Assembly: GCA_034180045.1 (NCBI GenBank)
Contig: JAXFOY010000024.1
Location: forward strand, 25,456 to 89,455
DNA length: 64,000 nucleotides
Origin: Eubacterium_B sp034180045
GTDB lineage: Bacteria; Bacillota; Clostridia; Peptostreptococcales; Anaerovoracaceae
Reading direction: 5' to 3'
Positions 26,448 to 35,858 of this stretch are shown here, one piece after another. Position 1 is the first letter of the stretch; each line of letters begins with the position of its first letter. A program made the position numbers and the translations under genes. The notes under the pieces are model-generated. The model had not been told where the DNA came from. It worked only from the letters and a program-made list of their open reading frames with translations, and searched no databases.

Positions 26448-28226
26448 ATGAAAATGACAATTGAAAAACTGAAAGAAAGAGTTAAAGCCGGAAGAGGGCT
26501 TGTGCCGGCGCATAAGGTTATAAAAGGCGGGAAGCTTGTAAATGTAATGTCTGCGGAAATTTATCCGGCGGATGTTGCCATATATAATGATATGATTGCG
26601 GCAGTTGGAGATGTGAGTATGTATATCGGCGAAGATACGGAGATTATAGATGCAAAAGATCGCTATCTTGTACCGGGCATGATAGACGGTCACATTCACA
26701 GCGAATGCAGCAAACTTAGCATTACAAGTTACGCCAAGGCGGTAGTTCCAAGAGGAACGACAAGTATGGTTTCGGGGCTTGACGAATATATTTCAGTTTC
26801 CGGGCTTGAGGGTTTGCGTGAAATATTTGAGGAAGTGAAACTCAGTCCGCTAAAGGTTTTCTGGGGAGCGCCTTTCAAAACTCCGTATACCATTCCTGAA
26901 TCAACAGTGGCATATAATTTTACGAAGGATACTCACGAAGAGGTGCAGAAGTGGGATGAGTGTTACGGTGTTTGGGAAACGGTTCGCGAGTTTGTTCAGG
27001 AAGAGGATGAAAACACCTTGGGTGCGATTGCGACCGCATATAATAACAGGCTGCCGGTATTCGGATGCGCGCCTATGGCTCGCGGTAATGATTTGAACGG
27101 GTACTTATGCGGCGGAATAAGGCTGGATCATGAAAGCTACGATCATGAAGAAGTCGTAGAAAAGATGCGTAAGGGTATGCACATGTTAATTAGGGAGTCA
27201 TCGGTGACTCACTTCCTCGAGGAAAATATCAAAGCGGTAACAGAAGTTAACCCGTATTTTGCGAGAAGAGTAAGCTTTTGCACCGATGATGTGACAGCTA
27301 CGGATGTTTTGGAAAAGGGACATCTTGATAATGTTGTCAGACTGGCAATGAAGGCAGGAGTCGATGCGATGACAGCGATTCAGATGGCGACAATAAACAG
27401 TGCCGAAGCATATCATATTGACCACCTTGTGGGTTCAATTTGTCCGGGCAGAATCGCCGACATACTGTTTGTAGATTCACTGGAAGATTTCAATATAGAT
27501 GAGGTGATGACAAACGGAAAGATGGTCGCAAAGGCTCATAAGCTTAGCTATGAACTGAAAGCACCGGAGAGAAGTTCGGCGCTGAAGGGAAAACTGAAAT
27601 GTGATTTGACGACAAAGGCGGACTTTGAGTTTAAGGCTCCTATAGAATCAGGCAAGGTCAAGGTTCTTTCTATGGATGTTAAGGGACCTTTTGTGCGCAA
27701 GAGACGAGATGTAATCCTTGAAGTAAGCAACGGTATAGTTCAACCGGATGCGGTACAGGACGTGGTGATGGTTTCCGTACTTGAGCGATTCGGCATAAAT
27801 GGAAATAAATCATTAGCATTTGCTTCGGGTTGGAAGCTCAAAAGAGGTGCGATGGCTTCATCTGCGGCTCCTGACGACAACAATCTTGTAGTTATGGGAG
27901 CAAGTGCGGAGGATATGTCAATTGCGGCAAATTATCTGATTGAACAAGGCGGAGGGCAAGTTGTCGTTTGCGACGGAGAAATCAAAGAGTTCTTGCCTCT
28001 GCCCGTAGGTGGTATAGTGACCGACCTTGAACCGGAAGAAGTAGCGGCACGTGAAAAATTGATTGATAAGGCTGCGAGAGATTTAGGTTCAGATTTGCCG
28101 GATCCTATGATGTATATGTTCTTCTTGCCTATCACAGCGATTCCGGATTATGCGATAACCGATGCAGGGCCTGTTGATTATGTAAATTTGACCACATTCA
28201 ATCCGATAATAGAAGTTGTTGAATAA
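26448..28226 (+). CDS. Adenine deaminase-like amidohydrolase paralog with altered metal ligands
   Basis: A 592-residue COG1001-type amidohydrolase homologous along its whole length to the canonical Ade encoded next to it. It keeps the strand-1 HxH (MIDGHIHSE, His82/His84), a glutamate at 177, His228 (LDHES) and the FCTDD aspartates. However, the DPHE motif of Ade is GLDE here (110-113), and the DGH histidine is a cysteine (FGC, Cys207). It may use one metal, deaminate another purine or have a regulatory role. Standard annotation would call it adenine deaminase; I think the activity is uncertain. An AAAGGATGAG site precedes the ATG, and ade starts 17 bases after the stop. Confidence 0.85.
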   Translation: MKMTIEKLKERVKAGRGLVPAHKVIKGGKLVNVMSAEIYPADVAIYNDMIAAVGDVSMYIGEDTEIIDAKDRYLVPGMIDGHIHSECSKLSITSYAKAVVPRGTTSMVSGLDEYISVSGLEGLREIFEEVKLSPLKVFWGAPFKTPYTIPESTVAYNFTKDTHEEVQKWDECYGVWETVREFVQEEDENTLGAIATAYNNRLPVFGCAPMARGNDLNGYLCGGIRLDHESYDHEEVVEKMRKGMHMLIRESSVTHFLEENIKAVTEVNPYFARRVSFCTDDVTATDVLEKGHLDNVVRLAMKAGVDAMTAIQMATINSAEAYHIDHLVGSICPGRIADILFVDSLEDFNIDEVMTNGKMVAKAHKLSYELKAPERSSALKGKLKCDLTTKADFEFKAPIESGKVKVLSMDVKGPFVRKRRDVILEVSNGIVQPDAVQDVVMVSVLERFGINGNKSLAFASGWKLKRGAMASSAAPDDNNLVVMGASAEDMSIAANYLIEQGGGQVVVCDGEIKEFLPLPVGGIVTDLEPEEVAAREKLIDKAARDLGSDLPDPMMYMFFLPITAIPDYAITDAGPVDYVNLTTFNPIIEVVE

Positions 28227-28243
28227 ACAAAACGGGAGATGAA

Positions 28244-29977
28244 ATGGATAAAAAACGCCTAAAGAATTTGATAGATGTTGCAGCCGGCAGAACCCCGGCG
28301 GATACCTTAATTAAAAATTGTAAGATAATAAACGTGTTTTCAGGTGAAATTACCGAAGGAAATATAGCGATTACAGATGGGCTTATTGCAGGAATAGGTG
28401 AGTATGAGGCTGAGAATGTAGTCGATGCGGAGGGGGCATTTGCTGCACCGGGATTCATAGATAGTCATATTCATATAGAGTCATCATATCTTTCACCTGA
28501 AGAACTGGGAAAACTTCTGGTTCCTCACGGCGGCACAACTATAATAGCCGATCCTCACGAAATTGTGAATGTTTGCGGCCTTACAGGCTTGCAGTATATG
28601 ATAGACGCAGCAAAAAACACAAAGCTGGATATAAAGTTCATGCTTCCTTCCTGTGTTCCGGCAACCGTTTTTGAGCATTCAGGTGCCGTGATAGACGTAG
28701 CAAAGATGAAAGAATTTATAGATGACGAAGCGATACTCGGCATAGGGGAATTTATGAACTTCCCCGGAGTAATTGCGGCGGCAGAAGCGGATATAGATAA
28801 ACTGATGCTGTCAAAACAGACAGGAAAACCTGTAGACGGACATGCACCGGCGGTGGCGGGAAAAGCATTAAACGCTTATGCTTCAACTCGAATCGTCGCA
28901 GATCATGAGTGTGATTCCTTGGAGGATATGAACAACAAAATTGCCTGCGGCATGTATGTGATGCTAAGAGAGGGTTCTGCCTGCAAGGATTTGAAAAAGC
29001 TGGTCAAAGGGGTTAACCCTCAAAATGCAAGACGATGCATCCTTTGTTCGGATGACCGACAGCCGAGAACTATACTTCATGAAGGGCATCTCGACAATCA
29101 TCTTCGCATGTGTGTAGCTGAGGGCCTTGATGCTGTTGAAGTTATAAGAATGGCTACCATAAACGCCTGTGAGTGTTTCGGTATCAAAGACCGAGGCGCA
29201 ATTGCGCCGGGATATAGGGCGGATGTCGTGCTATTTGATAACCTAAAGGACTTCAAAGTAAGTAAGGTTTGGGTAGAGGGAGAACTTTGTGCAGACAATG
29301 GTAAATATTTGCCGGAGATGAAAAAACATTCTATCGAAACAGTAAAGGGCAGTGTGCATCTTGCAGATTTTTCAAAGCAAAAACTTAAGATGAAACTAAA
29401 ATCAAACAAAGTAAATATCATAGAAATTCTCCCGGGCGGCGTAGTTACAAAAAAAGCCGTCGCAACGGTAGATCTTTCACCTGAGGGAGATTTTGTGAGA
29501 AACCCGGATGTTGACATTGTAAAGGTAAGCGTTGCAGAAAGGCATCACGCACTTGGCAATGTGGCAAACGGATTACTTGGCGGCTATGGTATCAAAAAAG
29601 GTGCTATAGCTGTGAGCATAGCCCATGATTCACATAATATAATTGCCGTCGGTGCAAATGATGATGACATGGAATGTGCTATCAAGGCGCTTGCTGAGCA
29701 GGAGGGCGGTATAGTTCTTGTTAAAGATGGCAGGATAATAGAGAGCATGCCTATGCCTATAGCAGGTCTTATGAGCGATCAAAGCGGCGAGTGGGTTGAC
29801 GAAAAGCTTGAAGCTATTCACAAGACTGCACACGAGGAGCTTGGTGTTAATGCGTCCGTTGAGCCGGTTATGACTTTAACATTTATGTCTCTTGCCGTAA
29901 TTCCTGAAATCAAGCTCACAGATATGGGACTCTTTGATGTAACGAAATTTGAGTTTATACCTATTGAGGCCGAATAG
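28244..29977 (+). CDS. ade: Adenine deaminase
   Basis: Converts adenine to hypoxanthine and ammonia in purine salvage or catabolism. The amidohydrolase ligands are all visible: FIDSHIHIESS (His75, His77), ADPHEIVN (His105), GIGEFMNFPG (Glu169), VDGHAP (His200), ADHE (His221) and CSDDRQPRT. The C-terminal domain characteristic of Ade (residues about 390-577, with NVANGLLGGYGIKKGAIA) is complete. A GGGAGATG site precedes the ATG. It lies between its paralog and a nucleobase-type permease, so the operon imports and deaminates a purine. Confidence 0.95.
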   Translation: MDKKRLKNLIDVAAGRTPADTLIKNCKIINVFSGEITEGNIAITDGLIAGIGEYEAENVVDAEGAFAAPGFIDSHIHIESSYLSPEELGKLLVPHGGTTIIADPHEIVNVCGLTGLQYMIDAAKNTKLDIKFMLPSCVPATVFEHSGAVIDVAKMKEFIDDEAILGIGEFMNFPGVIAAAEADIDKLMLSKQTGKPVDGHAPAVAGKALNAYASTRIVADHECDSLEDMNNKIACGMYVMLREGSACKDLKKLVKGVNPQNARRCILCSDDRQPRTILHEGHLDNHLRMCVAEGLDAVEVIRMATINACECFGIKDRGAIAPGYRADVVLFDNLKDFKVSKVWVEGELCADNGKYLPEMKKHSIETVKGSVHLADFSKQKLKMKLKSNKVNIIEILPGGVVTKKAVATVDLSPEGDFVRNPDVDIVKVSVAERHHALGNVANGLLGGYGIKKGAIAVSIAHDSHNIIAVGANDDDMECAIKALAEQEGGIVLVKDGRIIESMPMPIAGLMSDQSGEWVDEKLEAIHKTAHEELGVNASVEPVMTLTFMSLAVIPEIKLTDMGLFDVTKFEFIPIEAE

Positions 29978-30048
29978 CGGGTCTAAAACTATATCTCATG
30001 AAATTGTGATATTGCGATGCTAATACTATTTTAATTCTGGAGAGAAAG

Positions 30049-31614
30049 ATGAACGAAAAAAAGACTCAGGTACCATGGTTTAGAAGGGGTGATATCGGTG
30101 GAATCACCTACCTTGTTACCAATAACATTGTTAATTATCTTATTGTAATTGCAACACTTTCAGGTGTTTTGGAATGGCCTGACAAAATCGTTTTCGGTGC
30201 GGTAATACCGGGAATGTCAATCGGTTTGATGCTGGGATGTATTTACTACACCTTCATGGGACGCAGATTGTCGAGGAAAGAGGGCAGAGCTGATGTGACG
30301 GCGCTTCCGTCAGGCGTTTCGACTCCGGCGATGTTTGTGTTTTTATATGGTGTTATTATGCCTTTACATTATGCACTTGGTAAGCCGGAACTTGCTTGGT
30401 CGGCAGGTATAGCTGCATGTTTTATCGGCGGCTTTGTTGAATTTTGCGGAGGTATTGTTGGCCCTTGGCTAAAAAAGAGAATTCCGAGAGCAGCCCTTCT
30501 GGGAACAGTTGCCGGGATAGGTTTTATCTGGATGGCGACCCAAGGCGTCTTCGACATCTTTGGTGATCCTATGATTGGACTTCCTGTTTTGTTTGTAGCT
30601 CTGTTGGGATTATTCGGAGGATATCTCTTCCCGAAGAAAATACCGCCTCTTGCGGTGGCAATTGTAGGGGGAATTATCTATGCTCTTTGCATAGGTCGTA
30701 CACATGCTGATTTTAGCGGAATAGGCTTCTACATCCCCAATCCTGTAAACAGCATTGAGCATCTCATTGACGGATTTGCGATAGTTGCACCATATTTGAC
30801 AATCATTATTCCTGTTGAGATATATAATTTTATTGAAACTCTTGATAATGTAGAGGCATCAAATGCAGCAGGCGACAATTATAATGTTCGTGAGGCTCAG
30901 TTTGCTGACGGTATATGTACAATGATTTCCGCGCTTTGCGGCGGCGTTATACCTAATACGGTTTGGCTTGGTCACGCAGGACTGAAAAAATCGGAAGCGG
31001 GCGTCGGATATTCATTAATTTCAGGTATAATTTTGGGAGCGGCGGGCATATTCGGACTCTTTACTTTCTTGAACAGCGTCGTTCCGCCGGCGGTTTGTGC
31101 GATTACTTTCCTTTGGTGTGCGGTAGTAATGGTTGCGCAAGCATTCAAGGATAACGACAGAAAACACTATGCCGCGGTAGCGGTTGCCATGATTCCGCCT
31201 GTTGCCGATTATCTGTATACTCAAGTAACCGGAGCTGTAGGACTGGCAAATATTTGGGCGGAGGTTCAAAGTTCAGGTTTAAGCGAATACAATGCGGAGG
31301 TTACTCAGATGATAAAGGATGCCGGAGTGATGTGGAACGGCGTGCCTGCAACAAAATCAGGTGCGATTATCATAGGAATCCTGCTCGGCACTATAGTCAC
31401 CTTTGTTATAGATAAAAAGCTTGACCGTGTTGGAATAACAGCTATAGTCGGCTATGCTTTATCCTGTTTCGGATTTATTCACAGTGCTGCACTTGGATTT
31501 TACCCGCTATCACCATTTGCAATCGGATATATAATTATTGCGGTAATTTCCTTCGTACTCCACCTAGGTAGAAACACGTGGTTCAAAGGTCCTGATGACT
31601 TCGACTATGTATAG
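30049..31614 (+). CDS. NCS2/AzgA-like nucleobase permease
   Basis: A 521-residue polytopic membrane protein with roughly 12-14 hydrophobic segments. It resembles the xanthine/uracil/AzgA-type nucleobase transporters: an N-terminal GDIGGITYLVTNNIVNYLIV, the motif VTALPSGVSTPAMFVF, and a central IPVEIYNFIETLDNVEASNAAGDNY region corresponding to the NCS2 signature helix. The substrate is likely a purine such as adenine, judged from the two deaminase genes 70 bases upstream. AGAGAAAG precedes the ATG, and a terminator follows. Confidence 0.82.
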   Translation: MNEKKTQVPWFRRGDIGGITYLVTNNIVNYLIVIATLSGVLEWPDKIVFGAVIPGMSIGLMLGCIYYTFMGRRLSRKEGRADVTALPSGVSTPAMFVFLYGVIMPLHYALGKPELAWSAGIAACFIGGFVEFCGGIVGPWLKKRIPRAALLGTVAGIGFIWMATQGVFDIFGDPMIGLPVLFVALLGLFGGYLFPKKIPPLAVAIVGGIIYALCIGRTHADFSGIGFYIPNPVNSIEHLIDGFAIVAPYLTIIIPVEIYNFIETLDNVEASNAAGDNYNVREAQFADGICTMISALCGGVIPNTVWLGHAGLKKSEAGVGYSLISGIILGAAGIFGLFTFLNSVVPPAVCAITFLWCAVVMVAQAFKDNDRKHYAAVAVAMIPPVADYLYTQVTGAVGLANIWAEVQSSGLSEYNAEVTQMIKDAGVMWNGVPATKSGAIIIGILLGTIVTFVIDKKLDRVGITAIVGYALSCFGFIHSAALGFYPLSPFAIGYIIIAVISFVLHLGRNTWFKGPDDFDYV

Positions 31615-31633
31615 ATAGCAAATTAAAAACGAA

Positions 31634-31688
31634 AAAAGCTCGAGGTTTTGATGAGCAAAGTGTCATCTTAACTCGGGCTTTTGTTTTG
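31634..31688 (+). terminator. Terminator of the purine operon
   Basis: AAAAGCTCGAGGTT pairs with AACTCGGGCTTTT across a loop of about 20 bases, followed by TTGTTTTG. It separates the operon from the convergent zinc-ribbon gene. Confidence 0.7.
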
Positions 31689-31735
31689 TCAGCTTATGCA
31701 ATTTTGCGAAAAGCTCTGAGAATATCGCGTTTAAG

Positions 31736-33199
31736 TTACAGTTTGTTAATGAATTTTAACTTGTCCATTATGCCTGCACCGTCCACGGTAGTATTGTTGG
31801 CATCGCTCATCGATGAATCCGAAACTCCCGTGCTTCGCCTGATGAAATCATCAGTGCCGTCGATATTTCTTATATCTACCTTACTCTCAATTTCGTGCCT
31901 ATGCCTTTCGCCTGTATTTCTATACGAGAAATATGTTGAAGCAAAGAAGATTACTCCTATAAGAAGTAACAGCCAATCATAATCGAATTTGATAAATATC
32001 ATGGCGATGGCTGCAATAAGTTCGATTATTGCAGTAACACCAAGCAGTTTCGGCATATGTAGAGGTATGCTTCCCATGGTTTCTTTCGTTCTGGCATTTA
32101 CAGCTATGTAGTGAAGTATATAATCATCTTTAGATTTTTTCTCCTGGTAGCTATATAGCCATACCGGAAGATAGGCAGCAGACCATCTCTCGCCCTTGAT
32201 CTCGACGTTTTGTTCGTCCCATCTGACTCCTCTGTCGTAATAGGTGACGGATTTATTAAGTCCGAACTTGATTATGTCTTTAGTCTGCGTATGCACGGTT
32301 TCGGAAAGATGCTCTGTGTTCAAATCTCTTTTTTCTGAGCTGAAGCCCTTGATATAGTTTGCGTTCCAGTGAACACAGTTTTCGGTATCAAATGGCATAA
32401 TTGCATTGATTATATTATTTGTCTTGTGCCTGTCCTTTGAAACAATATCAGAATTTGACTCTATAGAAAGGTCTTCTATAGTCGCATCGCATGTCCTGAA
32501 AACTCTATATTCATCAACGTCGTATACAGTTTCCGTATTATCATCGTCAATCTCGACCTGGTAACATGCCGCCTCATGCTCTCCTATTCCTGCAAATTCT
32601 GCATGAGTGTTCAAATCTACGAGCATATACGGGAAATACACACCCATTATATTCTCGGTAGTGAACTCTTTTTTGAATGTTGGATGAGCAAAGAAAGAAC
32701 GCTTTTCAACAAACTTGCGTATGGAATCTTCGGCATCACTTTTTTTGATGCTGAAAGGCAGCACCATATCCGGAACGGCACCGTTAGGAACTTTGTTCTG
32801 TATAGACAAGGTGTTGCGACACCAATGGCATCGTGCTTGAGTGCTTTGTTCCGTATCGATAACAACCTCTGCACCGCAGCTTTCGCATTTGAGTGTAATC
32901 ATGCTATTGCTGTTATCTATGTCGCTGGCACCGCTGCTTATGATTTTCTCTTCTAAATCGTAAAGATTTTTCTGCTCTGTGTGAATAAGCATAGGCTCGA
33001 ATTCGTGCCTGCAAAAATTACAGCGAAGCAGCCCTGTAGTAGGGTTTAGGGAAATATCGGTAGCACCGCATTTTGGACATTTTTCCTGTCCGTCTTTTGC
33101 GCCGGGATTATACTCGTTTGAGATTATTTCATCGACCGCTGCTCCCCTTGAGTCCACAGAGGACTTTTCATCATTGATTTTTTTAGTAATTTCGCTCAT
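31736..33199 (-). CDS. Zinc-ribbon membrane protein, partner of the SPFH protein
   Basis: A 487-residue protein with two zinc-ribbon-like cysteine sets: CPKCGATD with CNFCRHEF (about residues 41-66) and CESCGAEV with CHWCRNTL (about 104-128). A large soluble domain follows, then two adjacent hydrophobic segments near residues 390-425 (VTAIIELIAAIAMIFI and WLLLLIGVIFFAS), and a polar tail. It resembles the TFIIB-type zinc ribbon proteins found beside SPFH proteins in Firmicutes. No enzymatic motif is seen. It lies 8 bases downstream of the SPFH gene, so the two form an operon and probably a membrane complex. Function unknown. Confidence 0.75.
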   Translation of the reverse strand: MSEITKKINDEKSSVDSRGAAVDEIISNEYNPGAKDGQEKCPKCGATDISLNPTTGLLRCNFCRHEFEPMLIHTEQKNLYDLEEKIISSGASDIDNSNSMITLKCESCGAEVVIDTEQSTQARCHWCRNTLSIQNKVPNGAVPDMVLPFSIKKSDAEDSIRKFVEKRSFFAHPTFKKEFTTENIMGVYFPYMLVDLNTHAEFAGIGEHEAACYQVEIDDDNTETVYDVDEYRVFRTCDATIEDLSIESNSDIVSKDRHKTNNIINAIMPFDTENCVHWNANYIKGFSSEKRDLNTEHLSETVHTQTKDIIKFGLNKSVTYYDRGVRWDEQNVEIKGERWSAAYLPVWLYSYQEKKSKDDYILHYIAVNARTKETMGSIPLHMPKLLGVTAIIELIAAIAMIFIKFDYDWLLLLIGVIFFASTYFSYRNTGERHRHEIESKVDIRNIDGTDDFIRRSTGVSDSSMSDANNTTVDGAGIMDKLKFINKL

Positions 33200-33207
33200 T
33201 TGTACTC

Positions 33208-34461
33208 CTATAAACCGAGAATCTGCGCTTTAACTTTGTCAAAGTCTTCTTGAGTTATAACACCTGCATCGAGTAATTTCTTCATTTCAATGAGCTTTGC
33301 AGTCGGATCAACTGCCGGCTGCTGCTGTGGCTGCTGCGGCGGCATATTGTTTTGTGCTGCCTGAGCATACATATCGGGTTGAGGCTGCTGCATTTGCTGA
33401 CCGAAGTTCGGTTGATATGTGCTAGGAGTATTAGCTTGCTGCATACCTCCCATCATACCGCCTGCTGCATTCATGCCCATGCCCATAAATGCCATGTTTG
33501 CACCGCCGCCGTTTTCGCCTGCCGCCTGCATACCTCTAGCTACGGATTGCTGCATAAAGGAATTTCCGCGAGCGCCTGAAAGAGCATCTGCACGTTTAAC
33601 ATCCTTCATCATTTCTCTTGTATCATCGTCGTATTCTATAGCTAAAATTGCGGTTTTTACAATTTCTAAGCCTCTATCGGTTCTCCATTGATAAGCGTTT
33701 TCTACAGCATATGACATAGCTTGAGCAAATCCGATCTGATCACCTTGAATCTTCGACATACGATTGCCCTTGCTAGGGTCGTTCGTATAAGCTGAAAAGG
33801 CCGCGGAAAGTGTACCGACAACTTCATTGAAAAGTTGCTCTCCGGCAGGGTTGTCCATGTCGGCAAAGTCGAATATTGCGGAACCTGGCTGTATATATTT
33901 TGCAGGAACGAAGTTTTTTATAAAAAGTAGAGGATCAACGATTTTTAGAGTGTATGTTCCGCGAAGCTTTGCGCCTACTTGAGTTCCGAAAAATGCGTCA
34001 TCCCAATATATTTCTGAAGCCGTGCCGAAACGGTTATTAGGAATTTCTTTCAAATTCACATAGATTGCCGTCTGCTGTGAGCCGGGTTGTCCGCCGAATT
34101 TGAATTTTTCCCATGTCGACTTTACCAGGCTGTTCACTATGCCGTCACCGGCAAAGATTGACTGAGCGTTGATATCATCAGAATTGAATACATAGCCGCC
34201 CGGCTCTGATATAAATCCGGTGATGGCGCCTTCTTGAAGAGTGATAAGCGCTGTTCCCTCAGGAACGACAATCTTACTGCCGTTAGATATGATAGATGTA
34301 TTTCCTTTGGTGTTTTCACCTCTGCCGTTATTGGTTCCCTGTGTAACTGAAGGGAAAATACCCGCCGTTGCAGGCACACCCGGCGCAGGCATTAAAAAGT
34401 CGAGCCATTGATCTGCGAAAGTGCCTCCCAGAGCACCGGTAAATGCTTTAATAAATCCCAT
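33208..34461 (-). CDS. SPFH domain protein with C-terminal SHOCT motif
   Basis: Resembles the YdjI-type 'virion core' SPFH/band-7 proteins. Residues about 50-290 form the SPFH-like domain (VPEGTALITLQEGAITGF). A flexible Gly/Met/Gln/Pro-rich linker (about 310-380) follows, and the C terminus is a SHOCT motif (AKLIEMKKLLDAGVITQEDFDKVKAQILGL region). SPFH proteins scaffold membrane microdomains; SHOCT motifs often mediate oligomerisation. The GGAGG site on the minus strand fits the ATG at 34461 best, giving 418 residues; an ATG four codons earlier (34473) overlaps that site. It is transcribed from a good promoter at 34524-34552. Confidence 0.82.
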   Translation of the reverse strand: MGFIKAFTGALGGTFADQWLDFLMPAPGVPATAGIFPSVTQGTNNGRGENTKGNTSIISNGSKIVVPEGTALITLQEGAITGFISEPGGYVFNSDDINAQSIFAGDGIVNSLVKSTWEKFKFGGQPGSQQTAIYVNLKEIPNNRFGTASEIYWDDAFFGTQVGAKLRGTYTLKIVDPLLFIKNFVPAKYIQPGSAIFDFADMDNPAGEQLFNEVVGTLSAAFSAYTNDPSKGNRMSKIQGDQIGFAQAMSYAVENAYQWRTDRGLEIVKTAILAIEYDDDTREMMKDVKRADALSGARGNSFMQQSVARGMQAAGENGGGANMAFMGMGMNAAGGMMGGMQQANTPSTYQPNFGQQMQQPQPDMYAQAAQNNMPPQQPQQQPAVDPTAKLIEMKKLLDAGVITQEDFDKVKAQILGL

Positions 34462-34523
34462 TGTTTCCTCCATCCTTCATGTATGTTGATTCATACTGTC
34501 TATTAAGAAAATATCATATGCTA

Positions 34524-34552
34524 ATTATAAATAAGGGATATTGATTTTACAA
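34524..34552 (-). promoter_or_regulatory. Promoter of the SPFH/zinc-ribbon operon
   Basis: Reading leftward: TTGTAA (34552-34547), 17 bases, TATAAT (34529-34524). It is about 65 bp upstream of the SPFH start. Confidence 0.75.
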
Positions 34553-34642
34553 GAGATAAGTGTAACAGTGCGAGAAAAATTAAAAAAATTGCAATAATTT
34601 TTTGAGCTGCTGAGATATTTATGTTATTTTATCACAATTTAC

Positions 34643-34671
34643 TTATAATTTTGTTAAATATATGCTATAGT
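34643..34671 (+). promoter_or_regulatory. Promoter of the sigma-regulator-like gene
   Basis: TTATAA (34643-34648), 17 bases, TATAGT (34666-34671) with a TGC extended -10 element, 72 bp before the start at 34743. It is divergent from the SPFH promoter. Confidence 0.55.
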
Positions 34672-34742
34672 AGATAACAAGAAAGCGATATTTTTTTGAG
34701 CAGACTACAGTTTGAAGAAGGGTATGAAGGAAGGAGCGAAGA

Positions 34743-35807
34743 ATGAAGTTTGATGAAAAGATGCAAATGAAAAATACGGAAATCAAGACAAAGCATGAGC
34801 TAAAAGATGCAAGTTCCAACGAAAACCCTGATGAAATTCTCGATAAAACGATACTGCATGGAGATGTAGATTTTGAAAAGAAGATAGCGAAAATAGTTGA
34901 CCGCAGAATTCGCAGAATTGCTTTTTCGACAGTTGCCGTTATAGTGCTGGTCTTTCTCATAGTCAAATTTGTCTTATCTCCTTTGTTTGCGCTTAACTTC
35001 ACAAATCCTGCAAAGGCTGATAAGACAAACTCACATGTAGAGCAATCTAAGCTTGAGAAAACCTTGGATATTTGGGCAGAAATTAACTTTGCGACTACCG
35101 AAATCTTTTCAATTGATGTTGAAGATAAAGGCTTTGGTATATACAATCTGAATATTTCCGCCGCAACCCTTTTTGAAGGTTCGGTAGAAATTGGCGCTAC
35201 AACGGTGAAGATGAGGATGAAACTTGGTAAGCTTGAAATTGTGGATGATCCTAAACATCTGATTAGGGAGACTTACGATTTGTCGGAAGTTGATAAGGAA
35301 GAATGGAGCCGCCGCATAAATCACCTGAAAGGCATTAATGATACGGATACGGTGAGGATGAGAATTCTTTTAGATAAGCCGGAAAAATATGATGAAATAA
35401 AGAAAAAACTTGGCAAATCCGAGGTGGAATGGCTGAGCGTGCAGACTGAGCATTCAGACTCTCATGACGATTTTATGCCGGGACTTGCCCTGTTTAAGTT
35501 TGTCGGTTGGTCGCAGGAAGATACTCGAAGGAAAAAGCTTAGCGGAAAAGAACTCTATAAGATATATGAGTCCAATATGAAAGCGTTACGAGATAATTTC
35601 GAACTGATTGACGGTCTTGATTTTTGGAGTGCGAACAAAATATATGCTCATCCAAAGGAAATTATTGAGGATTGTATCAAAAATTTTGACAAGGATAGGA
35701 ATCTCGAAACGGAATATCTTGTTATTTCAGGGACAAAAAGTGATATAATGAAATATCTGGAATCGGGAGATGTAAAAGGGTTTGAACTGCTTTATACAGG
35801 GGCATAA
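34743..35807 (+). CDS. Sigma-factor-regulator-like membrane protein (orphan)
   Basis: A 354-residue protein with a charged cytoplasmic N terminus (about 1-55), one transmembrane helix (about 60-85, FSTVAVIVLVFLIVKFVLS) and a large extracytoplasmic domain. The arrangement and the DFEKKIAKIVDRRIRRI segment before the helix resemble the Sigma_reg_N/Sigma_reg_C proteins that sit beside ECF sigma factors and act as anti-sigma factors. No sigma factor gene is adjacent, which is unusual. An AAGGAAGGAGCG site precedes the ATG. The nucleoside phosphorylase starts about 50 bases downstream. Confidence 0.6.
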   Translation: MKFDEKMQMKNTEIKTKHELKDASSNENPDEILDKTILHGDVDFEKKIAKIVDRRIRRIAFSTVAVIVLVFLIVKFVLSPLFALNFTNPAKADKTNSHVEQSKLEKTLDIWAEINFATTEIFSIDVEDKGFGIYNLNISAATLFEGSVEIGATTVKMRMKLGKLEIVDDPKHLIRETYDLSEVDKEEWSRRINHLKGINDTDTVRMRILLDKPEKYDEIKKKLGKSEVEWLSVQTEHSDSHDDFMPGLALFKFVGWSQEDTRRKKLSGKELYKIYESNMKALRDNFELIDGLDFWSANKIYAHPKEIIEDCIKNFDKDRNLETEYLVISGTKSDIMKYLESGDVKGFELLYTGA

Positions 35808-35858
35808 AGCTCTGCACCGTGAAACTCAATCGCACAAGAGTATAGGAGACTTAAAAAA

